From Endozoicomonas sp. SCSIO W0465 (GTDB lineage: Bacteria; Pseudomonadota; Gammaproteobacteria; Pseudomonadales; Endozoicomonadaceae), in contig NZ_CP092417.1 of the NCBI RefSeq assembly GCF_023716865.1, positions 1,404,001 to 1,468,000 of the forward strand: 64,000 nt of DNA, in the 5' to 3' direction. Of the stretch, positions 43,248-54,005 are shown in pieces. The notes below the pieces were generated by a model. That model was not told the origin of the DNA. It did not search any database and saw only the letters and a list, made by a program, of their open reading frames with translations. A program made the translations under genes and the position numbers. Position 1 is the first letter of the stretch. Every line of letters begins with the position of its first letter.

Positions 43248-44044
43248 TTTCTATAAAAGCATTGTATAATCCCGAGTCTGTTGCATAATAGATTCAGGTG
43301 GCTGGTGCCTGCGAAGGTGCCGGCCTTTTTTCCGTTGTATGAGCTGTATCGTCTGAGTAACTGTATTTGCGAGTGGAACCTGTCTTTTATCATGAAGCGT
43401 ATCACCCCTTTCAGTTTTTACTGCCGGGGTTTCTTTGTGATGTTGGCTGAGGTATTGCTGTTTCGGCAGGATATGTGTGGCATGGATATGAGTTCGGAAA
43501 AGTCGTCACAGGAACGGGTTAATCCCGAGAAGACTTTTTATGTTGGTGCAAAACAACTCAATGCATGGATTTTTCATTGTTATAGTTCCACTTTATAACA
43601 AGCTGTGAGACGATGACAGGTTACTATGGAGAATTCATGCGCTGACCGTTTTGTTTCGGCCTGAACTAAATTGCTGCCTGATGCTTCATCGGGTAGATCA
43701 GAATACCGCTTCTGTTGCCTTGTGCGATGTAAGCGGTTTTGCCGTGCAAGCAGGCTGGTAAATCTGACTATTTGGGACAGATTACTTTCTGCTCAGACGC
43801 TAAAGCTCATGCAACGGTTAATGTCTGCAGCGACATGAGTGTCTACAACGATACGAAAGTCCCTGTAAGGACATTGAGAGTATCTTCAACACCTCAACGG
43901 TGTCTGTGATACAGGTCAGTTAATGACCAGAAAAGTTGAAAATTTATTGGTTTTGACAGGGAGCCACCCGCTCTCGAACTAACCTACTATGGCCAGGCGA
44001 TGCCGCCTGAAGTCAAAAACAGGTAACCAAGCTGGGGAACGCTG
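43248..44044 (+). other. Long rplL-rpoB intergenic leader
   Basis: Nearly 800 bases with no convincing gene, more than twice the E. coli spacing. It contains the attenuator at 43300-43331 and small hairpins GTCC/GGAC (43859-43872) and ACACC/GGTGT (43889-43903), which could include an RNase III processing site. A perfect TTGACA at about 43955 has no good -10 at normal spacing. A 105-codon frame at 43281-43598 overlaps the attenuator and looks non-coding. Confidence 0.6.
43300..43331 (+). terminator. rplL-rpoB transcription attenuator
   Basis: GGCTGGTGCC and GGTGCCGGCC form a 10-bp stem with wobble pairs around loop TGCGAA, followed by six T residues. A partial terminator at this place is known to lower rpoBC relative to rplJL in E. 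coli. Confidence 0.85.
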
Positions 44045-47000
44045 ATGGCATACTCGTATACAGAGAAAAAACGCATCCGCAAGGACTTCGGCAAGCTGCC
44101 GAGTGTCATGAATGTGCCGTATCTTCTGGCGATTCAGCTTGATTCATATCACAAGCTGTTGCAGTCAGATAAAGAACCGGCAGCCAGAGAAGATATCGGG
44201 CTTCACGCAGCCTTTAAATCCGTCTTCCCAATCGTAAGTTATTCCGGCAATGCCGCCCTTGAATATGTTAGCTACAGACTGGGCGCTCCTGCGTTTGATG
44301 TCAAGGAATGTCAGCTCAGAGGCGTCACCTACGCAGTACCTCTGCGTGTCAAGGTGCGTCTGATTATCTACGATAAAGACTCCGCCAACAAGGCAATCAA
44401 GGACATCAAGGAACAGGAAGTGTACATGGGCGAAATTCCGCTCATGACCGATAACGGTACCTTTGTTATTAATGGTACAGAGCGTGTTATCGTATCCCAG
44501 CTGCATCGCTCTCCGGGCGTATTCTTTGATAATGACCGGGGTAAAACCCACTCCTCCGGTAAACTGCTGTATTCTGCCCGTGTCATTCCTTACCGTGGCT
44601 CATGGCTGGACTTCGAGTTTGATCCAAAGGATCTGCTGTATGTCCGTATCGACCGTCGTCGTAAGTTGCCTGCCACTATCCTGCTGAGAGCTCTTGGGCT
44701 TTCCAATGAAGAAATTCTTGACAGTTTCTTTGACTTTGTTGAATTCAATATTGGTTCTGAAAGTGTCAGTACGGAGTTTGTTGCCGATCGCCTGAGAGGT
44801 GAGGCAGCCAGCTTTGATATCTACGATAACGACGGTAATGTGGTTGTAGAACAAGGTCGTCGTGTAACTGCCAGACATATCCGTGACCTGCAGAAAGCCA
44901 ACATCAAGAACCTGGATGCGCCGGTTGATTACATCTATGGCCGTGTTCTGGCGAAGACTGTTATTCACAAATCTACCGGTGAAATCATTGTTGAGTGCAA
45001 CACTGAAATCACCCCGGAAATTTATGAAAAGCTGCTGTCTGCGGGTATCAAAACTGTAGAAACACTGTTCATCAATGAGCTGGAGTGCGGTCCGTTCATG
45101 TCTGACACCCTGCGTGCAGACACCACCACCAACCGTCTGGAAGCACTCGTTGAAATCTACCGCATGATGCGTCCTGGTGAGCCACCCACACAGGATGCTG
45201 CAGAAGCCCTGTTCCAGAATCTGTTCTTCTCCGCAGAGCGTTATGATCTGTCTGCTGTCGGTCGAATGAAGTTCAACCGTCGTCTGGGGCGTGATGAAGA
45301 TACCGGCTCCGGTGTTCTGGATAACGCCGACATTATTGATGTCCTGCGTATCCTCGTGGATATCCGTAATGGTAAAGGTATCTGTGACGATATCGATCAC
45401 CTGGGTAACCGTCGTGTACGTTCCGTTGGTGAAATGGCTGAGAACCAGTTCCGTGTCGGCCTGGTGCGTGTTGAGCGTGCCGTCAAGGAACGTCTGAGCC
45501 TGGCAGAATCCGAAGGCCTGATGCCTCAGGATCTGATCAATGCCAAACCGGTGGCGGCGGCGATCAAGGAATTTTTCGGTTCCAGCCAGCTGTCCCAGTT
45601 TATGGACCAGAACAACCCGCTGTCCGAGATTACTCACAAGCGTCGTGTATCTGCGTTAGGCCCGGGTGGTCTGACCCGTGAACGTGCCGGCTTTGAGGTT
45701 CGTGACGTACACGCGACTCACTATGGTCGCGTCTGCCCGATCGAGACACCTGAAGGTCCAAACATCGGTCTGATTAACTCGCTGGCAACCTATGCCCGTA
45801 CTAACGACTATGGCTTCCTTGAAGCGCCATACCGTCGTGTTGTTGATGGCAAGGTTACTGATGACGTTGATTACCTGTCTGCCATTGAAGAAGGTGAATA
45901 CGTTATCGCCCAGGCATCTGCTGCCATGGATGAGAACAAACAGCTGACCGATGAACTGGTCGTTGTGCGTTACCGTGGTGAAGCCACCCTGATGAGCCCG
46001 GATAAAGTCCAGTATATGGACGTGTCCACCAAACAGATGGTATCGGTTGCGGCCTCTCTGATTCCATTCCTTGAGCACGACGACGCTAACCGTGCCTTGA
46101 TGGGATCGAACATGCAACGTCAGGCCGTACCAACCCTGAGAGCAGAGAAGCCTCTGGTGGGTACCGGTATGGAGCGTAACGTGGCTTCCGACTCCGGTGT
46201 CTGTGTGGTTGCCCGTCGTGGCGGTGTGATCGATACCGTTGATGCTGCCCGTATCGTGGTGCGTGTGAACGATGATGAAGTACAGCCAGGTGAGGCCGGT
46301 GTTGATATCTACAACCTGACCAAATACACCCGTTCTAACCAGAACACCTGTATTAACCAGCGCTCCCTGGTTAAGGCGGGCGATCAGATTGCTCGTGGCG
46401 ACATCATGGCAGATGGTCCGTCTGTGGACATGGGTGAGCTGGCGCTGGGTCAGAACATGCGCGTCGCGTTCATGCCCTGGAACGGTTACAACTTTGAGGA
46501 TTCCATCCTCATCTCTGAGCGTGTTGTTCAGGAAGACCGCTTTACCACCATCCACATCCAGGAACTGACCTGTGTGGCCCGTGACACCAAGCTCGGTGCC
46601 GAAGAGATCACTGGCGATATTCCCAACGTTGGTGAGTCTGCCCTGAACAAGCTGGATGAAGCCGGTATTGTTTATGTCGGTGCGGAAGTGGGCGCTGGTG
46701 ACATTCTGGTCGGTAAGGTGACACCAAAAGGCGAAACCCAGCTGACGCCGGAAGAGAAGCTGCTGCGTGCCATCTTCGGTGAGAAGGCATCCGATGTTAA
46801 GGATACCTCTCTGCGTGTGCCAACCAGTGTCAAAGGTACTGTTATTGACGTTCAGGTCTTTACCCGTGATGGCGTAGAGAAGGACTCCCGTGCGCTTTCC
46901 ATTGAAAAGGCACAGCTGGATGAGTACCGCAAGGACCTGAATGAAGAGTTCCGTGTGGTTGAGCATGACACCTTCGCCCGTCTGCGTGGTGCCCTGCGTG

Positions 47001-48121
47001 ATCAACCGGTGGTCCGCGCACCGGGTCTTGGCAAAGGTGACCGGATCAGCGACAGCTATCTGGATGGCCTGGAGCACGAGCAGTGGTTCAAACTGTCCAT
47101 GGAAGACGAAGCACTCAATGAGATGCTGGATCTGTCCAGAGAGCAGTTGAAAGAGCGTCGTGCCCAGCTGGATGAGCGCTTCGAAGACAAGAAGAAGAAG
47201 CTCCAGACTGGCGATGACATGGCGCCTGGCGTGCTGAAGATTGTCAAGGTCTATCTGGCCATCAAGCGTCGTATCCAGCCTGGTGACAAGATGGCGGGCC
47301 GTCACGGTAACAAGGGTGTTATCTCCATCATCATGCCGGTAGAAGATATGCCGCACGATGAAGAGGGTAATCCGGTTGATATCGTACTGAACCCCCTGGG
47401 TGTGCCGTCGCGTATGAACGTTGGTCAGGTGCTGGAGACTCACCTGGGTGCTGCGGCCAAGGGTCTTGGCGTCAAGATCAACCGTATGCTGGAAGCTCAG
47501 CAGAGCATGGCGGAGCTGCGCAAGTTCCTGGATGAGGTTTACAACGGTATTCCTGGTTCCAGCCCGGTGGAGGTTGACTCCTTCAGCGATGCCGAAGTGC
47601 TGGAATTGGCCCGTAACCTGCGTGGCGGTGTCCCGATGGCAACGGCGGTATTTGACGGTGCCAAAGAGACCGAGATCAAGCGCCTGCTGCGTCTGGCGGA
47701 CATGGATGACAGTGGCCAGGTCAAGCTGTTTGATGGTCGTACCGGTGAATCCTTTGAACGTCCGGTCACCGTTGGCTACATGTACATGCTCAAGCTGAAC
47801 CACTTGGTAGACGACAAGATGCATGCTCGTTCTACTGGTTCATACTCTCTGGTTACCCAGCAGCCTCTGGGTGGTAAGGCACAATTTGGTGGCCAGCGTT
47901 TCGGGGAGATGGAGGTCTGGGCACTGGAAGCTTACGGTGCTGCCTACACCCTGCAGGAAATGCTGACTGTGAAGTCCGATGACGTCACCGGCCGTACCAA
48001 GATGTACAAAAACATCGTGGATGGCGACCACAGAATGGAAGCCGGTATGCCGGAATCTTTCAACGTACTGTTGAAGGAAATCCGCTCACTGGGCATCGAC
48101 ATCGAACTGGAAACCGAATAA
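44045..48121 (+). CDS. rpoB: RNA polymerase beta subunit
   Basis: Catalytic subunit of RNA polymerase, 1,358 aa. The rifampicin pocket near residues 513-545 reads SSQLSQFMDQNNPLSEITHK and HKRRVSALGPGGL, the normal sensitive type. Later landmarks include GRVCPIETPEGPNIGLI, GYNFEDSILISERV, MAGRHGNKGVIS and the C-terminal GGKAQFGGQRFGEMEVWALE. It is 74 bases upstream of rpoC. Codon use is strongly biased, giving long antisense open frames. Confidence 0.99.
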   Translation: MAYSYTEKKRIRKDFGKLPSVMNVPYLLAIQLDSYHKLLQSDKEPAAREDIGLHAAFKSVFPIVSYSGNAALEYVSYRLGAPAFDVKECQLRGVTYAVPLRVKVRLIIYDKDSANKAIKDIKEQEVYMGEIPLMTDNGTFVINGTERVIVSQLHRSPGVFFDNDRGKTHSSGKLLYSARVIPYRGSWLDFEFDPKDLLYVRIDRRRKLPATILLRALGLSNEEILDSFFDFVEFNIGSESVSTEFVADRLRGEAASFDIYDNDGNVVVEQGRRVTARHIRDLQKANIKNLDAPVDYIYGRVLAKTVIHKSTGEIIVECNTEITPEIYEKLLSAGIKTVETLFINELECGPFMSDTLRADTTTNRLEALVEIYRMMRPGEPPTQDAAEALFQNLFFSAERYDLSAVGRMKFNRRLGRDEDTGSGVLDNADIIDVLRILVDIRNGKGICDDIDHLGNRRVRSVGEMAENQFRVGLVRVERAVKERLSLAESEGLMPQDLINAKPVAAAIKEFFGSSQLSQFMDQNNPLSEITHKRRVSALGPGGLTRERAGFEVRDVHATHYGRVCPIETPEGPNIGLINSLATYARTNDYGFLEAPYRRVVDGKVTDDVDYLSAIEEGEYVIAQASAAMDENKQLTDELVVVRYRGEATLMSPDKVQYMDVSTKQMVSVAASLIPFLEHDDANRALMGSNMQRQAVPTLRAEKPLVGTGMERNVASDSGVCVVARRGGVIDTVDAARIVVRVNDDEVQPGEAGVDIYNLTKYTRSNQNTCINQRSLVKAGDQIARGDIMADGPSVDMGELALGQNMRVAFMPWNGYNFEDSILISERVVQEDRFTTIHIQELTCVARDTKLGAEEITGDIPNVGESALNKLDEAGIVYVGAEVGAGDILVGKVTPKGETQLTPEEKLLRAIFGEKASDVKDTSLRVPTSVKGTVIDVQVFTRDGVEKDSRALSIEKAQLDEYRKDLNEEFRVVEHDTFARLRGALRDQPVVRAPGLGKGDRISDSYLDGLEHEQWFKLSMEDEALNEMLDLSREQLKERRAQLDERFEDKKKKLQTGDDMAPGVLKIVKVYLAIKRRIQPGDKMAGRHGNKGVISIIMPVEDMPHDEEGNPVDIVLNPLGVPSRMNVGQVLETHLGAAAKGLGVKINRMLEAQQSMAELRKFLDEVYNGIPGSSPVEVDSFSDAEVLELARNLRGGVPMATAVFDGAKETEIKRLLRLADMDDSGQVKLFDGRTGESFERPVTVGYMYMLKLNHLVDDKMHARSTGSYSLVTQQPLGGKAQFGGQRFGEMEVWALEAYGAAYTLQEMLTVKSDDVTGRTKMYKNIVDGDHRMEAGMPESFNVLLKEIRSLGIDIELETE

Positions 48122-48195
48122 CGAACGTGTGGCCAGGGTGCCTGCTTTCTGATTGATAGAACAGCAGGCACCTTGCACCGCGAGGAGATACGATC

Positions 48196-51100
48196 TTGAA
48201 AGACTTATTGAATCTGCTCAAGACACAGGGCCAGACGGACGAATTCGACGCTATTCGGATTGCGCTGGCTTCACCGGACATGATCCGGTCCTGGTCATAC
48301 GGCGAAGTGAAAAAGCCGGAAACCATCAACTACCGTACGTTCAAGCCTGAGCGTGACGGTCTGTTCTGTGCCAAGATTTTTGGCCCGGTCAAAGACTACG
48401 AGTGCCTCTGTGGCAAGTACAAGCGACTGAAGCACCGTGGTGTTATCTGTGAGAAGTGTGGTGTTGAGGTTGCCCTGGCCAAAGTGCGTCGTGAGCGCAT
48501 GGGTCACATTGAGCTGGCCAGCCCGGTTGCCCACATCTGGTTCCTGAAGTCCCTGCCATCCCGTATCGGTCTGTTGCTGGACATGACCCTGCGTGATATC
48601 GAGCGGGTACTGTACTTTGAATCTTACGTTGTTGTTGATCCGGGTATGACCACGCTGGAGAAAAACCAGCTGCTGTCGGATGAGCAATACTACGAAGCCC
48701 TGGAAGAGTTCGGTGATGACTTTGATGCCCGCATGGGTGCCGAAGCCATCAAAGGTCTGCTGGCAGATATCGACATCGAAGACGAAGTCAACACACTGCG
48801 TGAAGAGATTCCACAGACCAACTCTGAGACCAAGCTGAAGAAGCTGAGCAAGCGTCTGAAACTGCTGGAAGCGTTCCATAACTCAGGCAACAACCCTGAG
48901 TGGATGATCCTGACCGTTCTTCCGGTTCTGCCGCCAGATCTGCGCCCTCTGGTACCGCTGGACGGTGGTCGTTTTGCCACGTCTGACCTGAACGATCTGT
49001 ATCGTCGGGTGATCAACCGTAACAACCGTTTGAAGCGTCTGCTGGACCTGAATGCGCCTGATATCATCGTTCGTAACGAAAAGCGGATGCTGCAGGAGTC
49101 CGTTGACGCGCTGCTGGATAACGGCCGTCGTGGTCGTGCCATCACCGGTTCCAACAAGCGTCCCCTGAAATCCCTGGCTGACATGATCAAGGGTAAGCAG
49201 GGTCGTTTCCGTCAGAACCTGCTGGGTAAGCGTGTAGACTACTCTGGTCGTTCGGTTATTACCGTAGGTCCTACCCTGCGTCTGCATCAGTGCGGTCTGC
49301 CCAAGAAGATGGCGCTGGAACTGTTCAAGCCATTTATCTTCGGTAAGCTGGAAGCCAAAGGTCTGGCTACCACCATCAAAGCTGCCAAGAAGATGGTTGA
49401 GCGGGAAACCCCTGAGGTGTGGGACGTTCTGGCGGACGTCATCCGCGAACACCCGGTCATGCTGAACCGTGCGCCTACCCTGCACCGTCTGGGTATTCAG
49501 GCGTTCGAACCGGTACTGATCGAAGGTAAGGCGATTCAGCTGCACCCACTGGTGTGTGCGGCCTATAACGCGGACTTCGACGGTGACCAGATGGCGGTGC
49601 ACGTTCCTCTGACGCTGGAAGCCCAGCTGGAAGCCCGTGCCCTGATGATGTCCACCAACAACATCCTGGCACCCGCCAACGGTGAGCCGATCATCGTACC
49701 TTCCCAGGACGTGGTACTGGGTCTGTACTACATCACCCGTGAGCGTATCAATGCCAAGGGTGAAGGCATGGCCTTCGTTGATATCGACGAAGTAATGCGA
49801 GCCTACCGTACCAAGGCGGTTGATCTGCATGCGCGTATCAAGGTGCGTGTCCATGAAAAATACCGGGACGGCGAAGGTGTCGACCACGATAACCATTTCC
49901 TGGCTGACACCACCGTGGGTCGGATGATCCTGTGGGATATCGTGCCTGAAGGCCTGCCTTTTGCCCTGGTTAACCAGGCCATGAAGAAGAAGGCAATCTC
50001 CGGCCTGTTGAATGCCTGTTACCGTAACGTTGGTCTGAAAGAAACCGTTATCTTCGCTGACCAGATGATGTATCTGGGCTTCCAGTACGCGACGATTTCC
50101 GGTACGTCCATCGGTGTTAACGACTTCGTTATTCCTCCTGAGAAGGCGCGCATCATTGATGACGCCAACGAAGAGGTTAAGGAAATCGAAAACCAGTTTG
50201 CTTCCGGTCTGGTAACTGCCGGCGAGAAGTACAACAAGGTTATCGACATCTGGTCCCGTGCCAACGAAATGCTGGCCAAGCGCATGATGGGTAACCTGAA
50301 ATCCGACACTGTTATTAACAAACAGGGTGAGGAAGAAGAGCAGGAATCCTTCAACAGCGTTTACATGATGGCGGACTCCGGTGCGCGGGGTAGTGCGGCA
50401 CAGATTCGTCAGCTGGCGGGTATGCGTGGTCTGATGGCCAAGCCGGATGGTTCTATCATCGAAACGCCGATTACTGCGAACTTCCGTGAAGGTCTGAACG
50501 TACTCCAGTACTTCATATCTACCCACGGTGCTCGTAAAGGTCTGGCGGATACCGCTCTGAAAACGGCGAACTCCGGTTACCTGACCCGTCGTCTGGTTGA
50601 CGTTGCCCAGGATCTGGTGGTGACTGAAGACGACTGTGGTACCAGTGACGGCCTGCTGATGACACCGCATATTGAAGGTGGTGATATCGTAGAGCCATTG
50701 GGTGAGCGCATCCTGGGTCGTGTGGTGGCCGAAGACGTACTCAAGCCAGGCAGCGACAGTGAAATTGCCGTACCAGCCGGCACACTCATTGATGAAATGT
50801 GGGTGAAACGTCTCGAAACCATGAATGTTGACGAGATGCGCGTACGTTCACCGATTACCTGTGAAACCCGTCACGGTATCTGTTCCAAGTGTTACGGCCG
50901 TGACCTGGGTCGTGGTCACCTGGTGAACAAAGGTGAGGCTGTGGGTGTTATCGCTGCCCAGTCCATCGGTGAGCCGGGTACACAGCTGACGATGCGTACC
51001 TTCCACATCGGTGGTGCCGCATCCAGAAACGCAGCGGCAGACAGTGTAACCATTAAGAACAAAGGTTCTATTCGTCTGCTGAACCTGAAGTCGGTTGAGC

Positions 51101-52407
51101 GTAAGGATGGCACTCTGGTAGCGGTCAGCCGTTCCGGACAGCTGGCCATTGCTGATGAATTTGGCCGTGAGCGTGAGCGTTACAAGCTGCCTTATGGCGC
51201 GATGATTTCGGTGAAGGATGGTGACCTGGTGGAAGCGGGTCAGACCGTGGCCAAGTGGGATCCACACACCCACCCGATCATCACGGAAACCGCCGGTATT
51301 GTTGAATTCCAGGGTATGGATGAAAACATTACCGTGAAGACACAGACGGATGAACTGACCGGTCTGTCCAATATGGAAGTGATGGATCCGAAGGATCGGC
51401 CGTCCGCCGGTAAGGATATTCGTCCAGCCATTCAGCTGAAAGACGCCAATGGTAACGAGCTGAAGCTGCCAGGTACTGACGTTCCTGCCCAGTACTTCCT
51501 GCCAGCGAACGCCCTGGTGAACCTGGTGGATGGTGCCACGGTGGAAGTGGGTGCGGTACTTGCCCGTATTCCTCAGCAGTCTTCCGGTAACCGGGACATC
51601 ACGGGTGGTCTGCCTCGAGTGGCTGACCTCTTTGAGGCCCGTAAGCCGAAAGAGCATTCTATCCTGGCGGAAATCTCCGGAACCATCGGCTTCGGTAAGG
51701 AAACCAAAGGTAAGAAGCGTCTGGTGATTACACCGACTGACGGTACTGATCCTTATGAAGAGCTGATTCCAAAATGGCGTCACCTCAACGTGTTTGAGGG
51801 TGAGCAGGTAACCCGTGGTGAAGTTATCTCCGACGGCCCCACCAATCCACACGACGTATTGCGTCTGCTGGGTGTTGGTGAACTGGCTCGCTACATCGTT
51901 AACGAAATCCAGGACGTATATCGTCTGCAGGGTGTAAAGATTAACGATAAGCACATTGAGACTATTCTGCGTCAGATGCTGCGTAAGGTAGAAATCACCG
52001 ATACCGGTGACTCGACCTTTATCCGAGGTGACCAGCTGGAGTACACACGCCTGCTGGAAGAGAATGATCGCGTTAACCGTGAGAACGGCTTCCCGGCCAA
52101 GTTTGAGCGTGTGCTGCTGGGTATTACCAAGGCATCGCTGGCAACAGAATCCTTCATCTCTGCGGCTTCCTTCCAGGAGACTACCCGTGTCCTGACCGAA
52201 GCGGCAGTTACTGGCAAGCGTGATTACCTGCGCGGCCTGAAGGAGAACGTGGTCGTTGGTCGTCTGATTCCGGCAGGTACCGGTCTGACTTACCACGCCG
52301 AGCGTCGTAAGGGTCGTGAGGAAGTTGAGTTTGAAACTCCGGCCAAGGTATCCGCTTCTGAAGTTGAGCAGGCGCTGTCTGATGCTTTGAACTTCGGTGA
52401 AGTTTAA
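48196..52407 (+). CDS. rpoC: RNA polymerase beta' subunit
   Basis: Carries the active-site magnesium of RNA polymerase, 1,403 aa. The N-terminal zinc ribbon is CLCGKYKRLKHRGVICEKC near residue 72. The catalytic NADFDGDQMAVH is near residue 458. The second zinc site is CETRHGICSKCYGRDLGRGH near residue 890, and the trigger-loop region is PGTQLTMRTFHIGGAAS. The start at 48196 is TTG, behind GAGGAGATACGATC. It ends the operon; a strong terminator follows. Confidence 0.99.
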   Translation: MKDLLNLLKTQGQTDEFDAIRIALASPDMIRSWSYGEVKKPETINYRTFKPERDGLFCAKIFGPVKDYECLCGKYKRLKHRGVICEKCGVEVALAKVRRERMGHIELASPVAHIWFLKSLPSRIGLLLDMTLRDIERVLYFESYVVVDPGMTTLEKNQLLSDEQYYEALEEFGDDFDARMGAEAIKGLLADIDIEDEVNTLREEIPQTNSETKLKKLSKRLKLLEAFHNSGNNPEWMILTVLPVLPPDLRPLVPLDGGRFATSDLNDLYRRVINRNNRLKRLLDLNAPDIIVRNEKRMLQESVDALLDNGRRGRAITGSNKRPLKSLADMIKGKQGRFRQNLLGKRVDYSGRSVITVGPTLRLHQCGLPKKMALELFKPFIFGKLEAKGLATTIKAAKKMVERETPEVWDVLADVIREHPVMLNRAPTLHRLGIQAFEPVLIEGKAIQLHPLVCAAYNADFDGDQMAVHVPLTLEAQLEARALMMSTNNILAPANGEPIIVPSQDVVLGLYYITRERINAKGEGMAFVDIDEVMRAYRTKAVDLHARIKVRVHEKYRDGEGVDHDNHFLADTTVGRMILWDIVPEGLPFALVNQAMKKKAISGLLNACYRNVGLKETVIFADQMMYLGFQYATISGTSIGVNDFVIPPEKARIIDDANEEVKEIENQFASGLVTAGEKYNKVIDIWSRANEMLAKRMMGNLKSDTVINKQGEEEEQESFNSVYMMADSGARGSAAQIRQLAGMRGLMAKPDGSIIETPITANFREGLNVLQYFISTHGARKGLADTALKTANSGYLTRRLVDVAQDLVVTEDDCGTSDGLLMTPHIEGGDIVEPLGERILGRVVAEDVLKPGSDSEIAVPAGTLIDEMWVKRLETMNVDEMRVRSPITCETRHGICSKCYGRDLGRGHLVNKGEAVGVIAAQSIGEPGTQLTMRTFHIGGAASRNAAADSVTIKNKGSIRLLNLKSVERKDGTLVAVSRSGQLAIADEFGRERERYKLPYGAMISVKDGDLVEAGQTVAKWDPHTHPIITETAGIVEFQGMDENITVKTQTDELTGLSNMEVMDPKDRPSAGKDIRPAIQLKDANGNELKLPGTDVPAQYFLPANALVNLVDGATVEVGAVLARIPQQSSGNRDITGGLPRVADLFEARKPKEHSILAEISGTIGFGKETKGKKRLVITPTDGTDPYEELIPKWRHLNVFEGEQVTRGEVISDGPTNPHDVLRLLGVGELARYIVNEIQDVYRLQGVKINDKHIETILRQMLRKVEITDTGDSTFIRGDQLEYTRLLEENDRVNRENGFPAKFERVLLGITKASLATESFISAASFQETTRVLTEAAVTGKRDYLRGLKENVVVGRLIPAGTGLTYHAERRKGREEVEFETPAKVSASEVEQALSDALNFGEV

Positions 52408-52864
52408 TTGTTGATGGGTTAAAGGGTGGTTTGCCGCTCTTAAACCCAAAAAAAGCCACCGCAATGGTAGGCTGGTAAGTAGGGGGGACTTAAGTAATGC
52501 TTAGGTCCCCTTTTTATTTTATATAAATCAACATTATTTGCTGTGCTTTTGTACAGTGTTTGCCAGCGTTGTCGCCTCAACTCACTCCGCCTTGCTTAAC
52601 TGCCCGACGCCAGATTGGTCAGGATTCTGCCAGAATTCATCATCCAGTTTTCAGTTCCGCGTTGCTTCTTTACACCAACTCTCAGGATGACACTGCTTAG
52701 CCACCCGATATTTTACGTTTACTTGACGCTGTTTGTGATTATCCCGGGGAACTGGTGTTTGCTTTATTACTCTCAATACTCCGTACGGGCTTGTGATTCC
52801 AATAACAGTTGGAATCATTCAGTGGCCCTCTTGGATAAGTGAATTCGGGGTAAATGAGTGCGTT
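52408..52864. other. Gap after rpoC
   Basis: About 450 bases holding the rpoC terminator (52484-52515) and otherwise no supported gene. The frame of the following orphan gene is open back to 52793, but no convincing earlier start was found. Confidence 0.5.
52484..52515 (+). terminator. Rho-independent terminator of rpoBC
   Basis: GGGGACTTAAG (52484-52494) pairs with CTTAGGTCCCC (52500-52510) around a 5-base loop, followed by TTTTT. Confidence 0.93.
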
Positions 52865-53848
52865 ATGGAAACGTCAGATATAAAAAACTCCGGTTTAGGG
52901 GCTTTGACGCAGACCCAGCCCGCCGGGGAAGGGTGTCGTTTTCAGAGAGCAAGGGCCTGGGTGTGGGATGTATGTGTTCCTGCCACCAGAAAGCTGTTGC
53001 CTGCGGTTGAACACACTTACCGGGAAAATAAGGTCTGGTGTGATCGGTTAGCAGGGGTAGCAGTGTGTGTTGGATTTTATACCGGTATGATTTCCCTCCC
53101 TACGCTTTGCTACCTTGGGAGTGGGTTTGCCGTGGGGGCGCTTTATTGCCGTGGCGCAATGAAGGAAAGAGAGGGCGCTGATCTGGTGCTCAATGATTCT
53201 CTATCCGATTCATCCGAACGCCTGGGAAAAAACAGTGGCTCCAAAGAAGGCGCAAAAGAAGAGATTGTCGAGCTGATGAAAGTAATCGATGATCTTCTGA
53301 TGACCTTTTTAGCCATAACTTTCAAGGTGGATGCTTTGACTGCAGAAAGGACAATTGCTGCAGTCAATAAATTGCATGCAGAATCCTCTAATAAGGAGGG
53401 AGGCATAGCGCAAGGCCTGCCGGTTGACAGAGATTTAAAGGAGGTCTTCCAGATTGCCTGTGCGCTGAAACCTCGCATCTTGCTTGCCGTGCTGCATGAG
53501 CTGTCGGGGGTAAATTCAGTGGGGGAAGATATTTGCGACATGGTAGGTAATAAGATATTGCAGGGCGAATTTAACAACCCATGCCCAGGAATATGTCGGA
53601 TCGGTCGAGCGGATTATCAACAATTGGCGGACTCACTGCTTCATTCAGGCAAAGTGGATTCTCAGGACAAAGCAGGTCTGCCTGTGTCTGAAAAGGTTCA
53701 GGTTGATATTCTTCACGGGATAACGGCTTCGTGGAACATAGCTGATGAAAGCAGAGCGTGTGAGTTGAAGGATAAAATAGATAAAGCCGCCAGCGTGGCG
53801 TTTTCCCAGTGGAAAAAGGTTCATAAAGGCGGTGGCAGAGTGGGCTAA
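52865..53848 (+). CDS. Orphan protein with central hydrophobic segment, 327 aa
   Basis: Not recognised. After a soluble N terminus (METSDIKNSG...) with aromatic-rich RAWVWDVCVPATRKLLP, residues about 63-95 are strongly hydrophobic (LAGVAVCVGFYTGMISLPTLCYLGSGFAVGALY), enough for one or two membrane helices. The remaining 230 residues are mixed helical and charged, ending in a basic tail. The ATG at 52865 is chosen because the upstream part of the frame lacks a ribosome site. It lies between rpoC and tlyA, a position with no such gene in well-known relatives, which suggests an acquired gene. Confidence 0.65.
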   Translation: METSDIKNSGLGALTQTQPAGEGCRFQRARAWVWDVCVPATRKLLPAVEHTYRENKVWCDRLAGVAVCVGFYTGMISLPTLCYLGSGFAVGALYCRGAMKEREGADLVLNDSLSDSSERLGKNSGSKEGAKEEIVELMKVIDDLLMTFLAITFKVDALTAERTIAAVNKLHAESSNKEGGIAQGLPVDRDLKEVFQIACALKPRILLAVLHELSGVNSVGEDICDMVGNKILQGEFNNPCPGICRIGRADYQQLADSLLHSGKVDSQDKAGLPVSEKVQVDILHGITASWNIADESRACELKDKIDKAASVAFSQWKKVHKGGGRVG

Positions 53849-54005
53849 CGTTAATTGCTCCTGTAAACGTGATTAGGGTTATTCCCCCCCCTGTACGCTT
53901 CCGTCAAGTGTCCTGTTTGAAGTGGCAGGGTCAAAGTAAACCCTGAACGGGTTGGAGACTTATGTATAATGCCGGATCAGTAATCGTTCTTATTTGATGT
54001 TTTTT

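Noticed and set aside
43281..43598. 105-codon frame between rplL and rpoB
   Set aside because: It lacks a good start and ribosome site, overlaps the attenuator hairpin and shows no recognisable protein features.
43955..43990. rpoB promoter starting from a perfect TTGACA
   Set aside because: No acceptable -10 box occurs 16-18 bases downstream; the nearest TACTAT is 26 bases away.
45656..47824. 722-codon antisense frame within rpoB
   Set aside because: Strong codon bias of rpoB leaves the complement free of stops. The same applies to the 595-codon frame in rpoC and the 337-codon frame in fusA.
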